This document shows positions 60,433 through 64,000 of a stretch of DNA of 64,000 bases, piece by piece. Location of the stretch: assembly GCF_018326305.1 (NCBI RefSeq), contig NZ_AP023415.1:744001-808000 (forward strand). Reading direction: 5' to 3'. Position 1 is the first letter of the stretch. Every line of letters starts with the position of its first letter. Below the pieces are notes generated by a model that saw nothing but the letters and a program-made list of their open reading frames with translations, was not told where the DNA came from and searched no databases. The stretch comes from Vescimonas fastidiosa. GTDB lineage: Bacteria > Bacillota > Clostridia > Oscillospirales > Oscillospiraceae. The translations under genes and the position numbers were made by a program.

Positions 60433-62448
60433 ATGAAAGAAAGATTGATACGGCAGCGTGAACTGACCGCCCGGCTCAATACATATCGGGACGAGTATTA
60501 CAACCAAAATGCTCCGTCAGTATCGGACGCTGTATATGACCGGCTCTTTGATGAGCTGACTGAACTGGAGGAAGAAACCGGCGTGGTGATGTCCAATTCA
60601 CCGACGCAGACCGTGGGCTACCCCGTTGTGTCGAGGCTGCCGCAGGCAAAGCACGATATTCCGCTGTTATCGCTGGATAAGACAAAGCTGATAAGCGAGC
60701 TGCTTGCATTTCAGGACGGCCGCACAGTGGATTTCTCACTGAAGCTGGACGGACTGACGACCGAGATCATTTATGAGGGCGGCCTTCTGCAACGGCTCTC
60801 TACCCGGGGCGACGGCGACATCGGTGAGGATATTACCCACAACGCCGAAGCCATCGAAGGAATACCGGTGCAGATCCCGTACAAGGAAAGACTGGTCGTT
60901 GCCGGTGAGAGTTTTATTCACTGTAACGACTTTGAACGGCTGCGCCAAAAGCTGGTTGACAGTACGGGAAAGCCGTACCGAAACAGCCGCAATCTTGCCG
61001 CTGGCTCCGTCCGTGCTTACAATTCTGCGGTATGCGCCAAGCGGTGCGTCCACTTTTTGCCCTTTGCGGTCATAGAGGGACTGCCGGAGATCGAGGCCGA
61101 GACGGACAGCAAACGCATGAAGCTGGCAAAGCTCACTGAATTCGGCTTCGGCAGAGTGCGCTCTATTCAGTTTGCAACGGCAAATAACGATATGATGGAT
61201 CTGCACATTAAGGTACTGCGGGACAAAGCGGCCGAGGAAGATCTGCCGATCGACGGACTGGTCATGACCTATGACTCCATTTCCTACTCCCGCACCTGCG
61301 GACGGACAGGGCACCATTTCAAGGATGGTCTTGCCTTTAAGTTTGAAGACGAGCTCTTTGAAACAAGGCTCGACCACATTGAGTGGACGCCGACCCGTTC
61401 CGGTGAGATCTCTCCGGTAGCTGTTTTTGACACGGTAGAGATCGACGGATGCGAGGTGTCCCGTGCAACGCTGCACAACCTCTCTTTTATTGAGGGGCTT
61501 GAGTTGATGCCGGGCAACCGCATTCTGGTGAGTAAGCGGAACATGATCATCCCTCAGGTCGAAGAAAACCTTGACCGTGGAGATTTTTCAATGGAAGTGC
61601 TGGTTCCGTCTCTCTGCCCCTGCTGTGGGTATCAGACGATGATCCATACTACACAGAAGCGGACCGACGGTGAGCAGAAGCTGACGAAAACACTATTCTG
61701 CCACAATCCGAATTGTGCATCGCAGAATCTGAGGAAATTCGTTCACTTCGTCGGAAAGAAAGCGATGGACATTGATGGGCTGTCAGAGGCGACGCTGGAG
61801 CAATTCATTGCCCGTGGCTGGCTTCAGGATTTTACGGATATTTACCGGCTGGATAATCACCGGGACGAGATCATCCGTATGGACGGTTTCGGAGAAAGGT
61901 CCTGGCAGCGGTTGTGGGATGCGATTCAAAAAAGCCGCAATACCACATTTGAACGCTATCTTATCGCAATGGATATTCCGATGATCGGCAACACAGCCAG
62001 CGCTGCGCTCGGTCGATGCTTCGATCAGAGTCTCCGTGCCTTTGAGGTAGCGGTCGATTCCGGCTATGATTTTACGCAGCTTCCCGATTTCGGAGAAACG
62101 CTGCATAACAACATTCACGAATGGTTTTCAGTTGAAGAAAACCGCATTTTATGGGAGGAATTAAAGCCTATGGTAAACATTGAAAAGAAAGAAACCGCTA
62201 TGTCCGTCGTACAGGACAACCCCTTTGTGGGGAAAACGCTTGTGGTTACGGGCAAGGTCGAGCCGTACACCCGTGACGGCATCAATGCGAAGATATATTC
62301 TTTGGGTGCGAAAGCCGGAAGCTCCGTATCCAAGAATACCGACTACCTGATCTGCGGCGAAAATGCCGGCAGTAAGCTCGCCAAGGCGCAAGCGCTCGGC
62401 GTTGCCGTACTGTCTCCGGCAGAGTTTTTCCGTATGATCGGAGAGTAA
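60433..62448 (+). CDS. ligA: NAD-dependent DNA ligase carried by the element
   Basis: 671 residues, full length. The adenylation domain has the catalytic Lys in DFSLKLDGLTTE, and STRGDGDIGEDITHNA and SAVCAK-type blocks follow. The OB fold, a zinc finger CPCCGYQT ... CHNPNCAS, helix-hairpin-helix segments (IDGLSEATLEQFIARGW; IRMDGFGERSWQRLWDAI) and a C-terminal BRCT domain (GKTLVVTGKVEPYTRDGI) are all present. It seals nicks in duplex DNA. Such a gene on a mobile element is additional to the chromosomal ligase expected elsewhere. Confidence 0.93.
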   Translation: MKERLIRQRELTARLNTYRDEYYNQNAPSVSDAVYDRLFDELTELEEETGVVMSNSPTQTVGYPVVSRLPQAKHDIPLLSLDKTKLISELLAFQDGRTVDFSLKLDGLTTEIIYEGGLLQRLSTRGDGDIGEDITHNAEAIEGIPVQIPYKERLVVAGESFIHCNDFERLRQKLVDSTGKPYRNSRNLAAGSVRAYNSAVCAKRCVHFLPFAVIEGLPEIEAETDSKRMKLAKLTEFGFGRVRSIQFATANNDMMDLHIKVLRDKAAEEDLPIDGLVMTYDSISYSRTCGRTGHHFKDGLAFKFEDELFETRLDHIEWTPTRSGEISPVAVFDTVEIDGCEVSRATLHNLSFIEGLELMPGNRILVSKRNMIIPQVEENLDRGDFSMEVLVPSLCPCCGYQTMIHTTQKRTDGEQKLTKTLFCHNPNCASQNLRKFVHFVGKKAMDIDGLSEATLEQFIARGWLQDFTDIYRLDNHRDEIIRMDGFGERSWQRLWDAIQKSRNTTFERYLIAMDIPMIGNTASAALGRCFDQSLRAFEVAVDSGYDFTQLPDFGETLHNNIHEWFSVEENRILWEELKPMVNIEKKETAMSVVQDNPFVGKTLVVTGKVEPYTRDGINAKIYSLGAKAGSSVSKNTDYLICGENAGSKLAKAQALGVAVLSPAEFFRMIGE

Positions 62449-62517
62449 ATAATCAATAGAATGACGGGCGGAGAGGAAGTTTTTCTTCTCCGCCCTTGTC
62501 GGATCGGAGGAAATGCT

Positions 62518-62691
62518 ATGGCAAAGAAATATAGGGTCACCATAACCGAAACGCTGAAACGAACGGTCGATGTGACGGCAGAAAGCAAAGAGGCCGCTGA
62601 GCAGATCGTCGGCGACGAATGGTACAGCGGCAAGCATATTCTGACTGCCGATGATTTTATCGGCGTTGAATTTGAAGCAAATACTATTTAG
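62518..62691 (+). CDS. pcfM: DpnD/PcfM-like small protein
   Basis: 57 residues from the ATG at 62518 (MAKKYRVTITETLKRTVDVTA), with CGGAGGAAATGCT before it. The pattern YRVTITETL ... VDVTAESKEAAEQIVGDEWYSGKHIL ... DDFIGVEF is that of the DpnD-PcfM domain family of mobile elements. The function is unknown. It lies 69 bases after ligA in the same operon. An in-frame upstream extension to 62461 has no ribosome site. Confidence 0.8.
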   Translation: MAKKYRVTITETLKRTVDVTAESKEAAEQIVGDEWYSGKHILTADDFIGVEFEANTI

Positions 62692-62707
62692 GAAAGGACT
62701 GAAACGA

Positions 62708-64000
62708 ATGGAAGAATTAAAAAAGGCCTTTTACGAGGTCATGTATAAGTATGAAAAATCCTTTGGCGAAACCGGCGTTATGACAAATCTGAACTTATGG
62801 GCACAAGAAAAAGCAGGATTGCTCGAATTGCTGCGCCGCCATCCGAATTGGGATGAGGACGCAAAGGCAATCGTGTTTTCCTTTGACGAGGGACGCGGTA
62901 TTCAGCGTGATGTCGTGGACGAGATTGCTTTTACTATGGAGGATCTTGCCGCCGAGCAGATCAATGAAGAACAGCGTTTGGAGGATTTCCGCATTGCTCT
63001 GCGTGCCGCTGTCAACGAGTACAGCAGCACGCTGTCCGAGCAAACGCTGGAGATCATCCGTACCCGTGGCGGTATAAAATGCGCCGAGGGACAGAAAACC
63101 AGCCGGATCATCGGCAAGCTGTGCCGCAGTTTCGGTGTGGACGGGCATGAGCGTTATAATGCGGTATTTGCCCAGCTTTCCGATTCTCTGAATCCTCTGC
63201 AAATGCTCAAAACGGCGCTGTTATCTCTGCACCCGTGTGATTTTCTCGAAATGTCTAACAAGGACAACACCTGGACTTCCTGCCACAATCTCGAAAGCGG
63301 CAGCTATCAGGCCGGTACGCTGTCCTATATGACTGACGATGTGAGCATGATCTTCTTCACGGTTGACCCGGAAGTGAAAGACCATTATTACCGTGCGCCG
63401 AGACGGTCACGGCAGATGTTTTTCTACAAGGATCAAACGCTGTTTCAATCAAGGCTCTATCCGAGCGATTTGTCGGAGCAAATGGATCTGTACCGCAGTA
63501 TCGTACAGAAAGCGATTGCGACCTGCCTCGGTGTGCCAAATCGTTGGGTGCTGAAAAAGAAGCGTGAGGATGTGAACGAGTGCTGCACCAGCGGCGAAGG
63601 CAGCCGTCAATATCCCGACTATAATTACTACGGGAATCTGTCGATGCTAAAAACCGCTGCCGCACCCAGTCATTTCGTCATTGGAGGCCCATCACTCTGT
63701 GTTTGCTGCGGCCAAGCGTACCATTCGGGTCACTTGAAATGCCGATGCGAGGATACCGTTGTCTGCAAGGATTGCGGCAATACTGTTCCCAAGCAAAATG
63801 CAAGATATATTGAAGGAGTCTATCACTGCCATGCGTGCCTGCATATCTGCGGCTCGTGCGGTGAGATGATCCACGGAACAATGTATCCGGCATACGACCG
63901 CAGAGGCCGGTTGGTAGAGATATGCGAAGCCTGCTACCGGGCATCGCTTGAGCCGTGTGCGGCCTGCAGCGTTTGCAGCATCTGCCGCATCATCGGCAAT
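62708..64000 (+). CDS. Cysteine-rich mobile-element protein (3' end outside window)
   Basis: Translating from the ATG at 62708 gives 431 codons open to the window edge (MEELKKAFYEVMYKYEKSFG). The first 280 residues are soluble and mixed. The last 100 carry many cysteine pairs (CVCCGQAY, CRCEDTVVCKDCGN, CHACLHICGSCGEM, CEACYR, CAACSVCSIC), suggesting a row of zinc ribbons. It follows the PcfM-like gene by 16 bases, with AAAGGACTGAAACGA before the ATG. I do not recognise the family; a nucleic-acid or protein-binding role is a guess. Confidence 0.65.
   Translation, partial: MEELKKAFYEVMYKYEKSFGETGVMTNLNLWAQEKAGLLELLRRHPNWDEDAKAIVFSFDEGRGIQRDVVDEIAFTMEDLAAEQINEEQRLEDFRIALRAAVNEYSSTLSEQTLEIIRTRGGIKCAEGQKTSRIIGKLCRSFGVDGHERYNAVFAQLSDSLNPLQMLKTALLSLHPCDFLEMSNKDNTWTSCHNLESGSYQAGTLSYMTDDVSMIFFTVDPEVKDHYYRAPRRSRQMFFYKDQTLFQSRLYPSDLSEQMDLYRSIVQKAIATCLGVPNRWVLKKKREDVNECCTSGEGSRQYPDYNYYGNLSMLKTAAAPSHFVIGGPSLCVCCGQAYHSGHLKCRCEDTVVCKDCGNTVPKQNARYIEGVYHCHACLHICGSCGEMIHGTMYPAYDRRGRLVEICEACYRASLEPCAACSVCSICRIIGN

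Larger units (their letters stand above)
49226..64000. mobile_element. Integrative (probably conjugative) element at guaA, left part
   Basis: Behind guaA the gene content changes abruptly to integrase, excisionase-like HTH, YqaJ nuclease, RecD-like helicase, CHC2-Toprim primase, PcfK, PcfJ, DNA ligase and PcfM-like genes. All but the integrase and HTH genes lie on the plus strand, and base use is visibly more AT-rich than the chromosome to the left. The integrase end abuts the guaA terminator. Short direct repeats GGGTACATGAA, GGTACACG and GGGTACACGAA at about 49230-49264 may be integrase arm sites. The other end, the transfer genes and the att repeat are not in the window, so conjugation is inferred from Pcf genes. 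Confidence 0.75.

Noticed and set aside
1..64000. CRISPR array
   Set aside because: No run of regularly spaced direct repeats was seen; the only tandem repeat is the two-copy 23-bp unit at 42461.

Overview
The window looks like a chromosome segment from a strictly anaerobic, GC-rich Bacillota of the Oscillospiraceae type (Intestinimonas/Flavonifractor-like). The basis is a complete lysine-to-butyrate fermentation gene set, buk-ior genes, T-box and lysine riboswitch regulation, and the general gene complement. The assignment is an inference; no rRNA is present.

Positions 1-10.7 kb hold the lysine fermentation locus on the minus strand. In transcription order it reads kamB-kamC (mutase reactivation), then a strong promoter with a lysine riboswitch leader, then kal-kce-kdd-kamA-kamD-kamE-cobO. 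A separately promoted CoA-transferase pair follows, the second gene cut by the window edge. Together these convert lysine through 3,6- and 3,5-diaminohexanoate to 3-keto-5-aminohexanoate, which is cleaved with acetyl-CoA to crotonyl-CoA precursors and acetoacetate. CobO supplies adenosylcobalamin for KamDE. The riboswitch geometry predicts that lysine turns the operon on.

10.9-15.8 kb: two PQTGD-anchored surface proteins with an identical 60-bp anchor segment, an anchor remnant and a small unknown gene. 16-18.4 kb: a membrane-LuxR regulator and a DUF1003 protein. 18.5-18.9 kb: three tRNA-Leu genes. 19-24.9 kb: citrate synthase, sirtuin, a cysteine-less ArsC/Spx-like protein, a CDF transporter, a zinc-binding protein, a TetR regulator and a 51-aa membrane protein. 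25-28.6 kb: buk-iorA-iorB, a likely energy-conserving route for 2-oxo acids from amino acids. 29-49.2 kb: housekeeping genes (PBP1, a 6S-like RNA, a PpiC foldase, tcdA, DUF554, an FNT channel, proC, a DUF2974 hydrolase, efp, pepQ, yqeG, rpsU, leuS with a T-box, xpt, guaA).

49.2 kb to the end: the start of an integrative element inserted just behind guaA. It carries a tyrosine integrase, a small HTH/excisionase, a structured leader RNA, a small basic protein, a YqaJ nuclease, a RecD-like helicase, a DUF3820-like protein, a CHC2-Toprim primase, PcfK (the AcrIIA9 family), PcfJ, an NAD-dependent DNA ligase, a PcfM/DpnD protein and a truncated cysteine-rich protein. The far end of the element lies outside the window.

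A family of about 190-bp MITE-like elements with imperfect terminal inverted repeats and covarying internal hairpins occurs at several intergenic sites (two full copies, one diverged, two or more partial). Two copies sit between duplicated terminator hairpins. A second family of short palindromes of the type GGATTGC...GCAATGACA is scattered in the same region.
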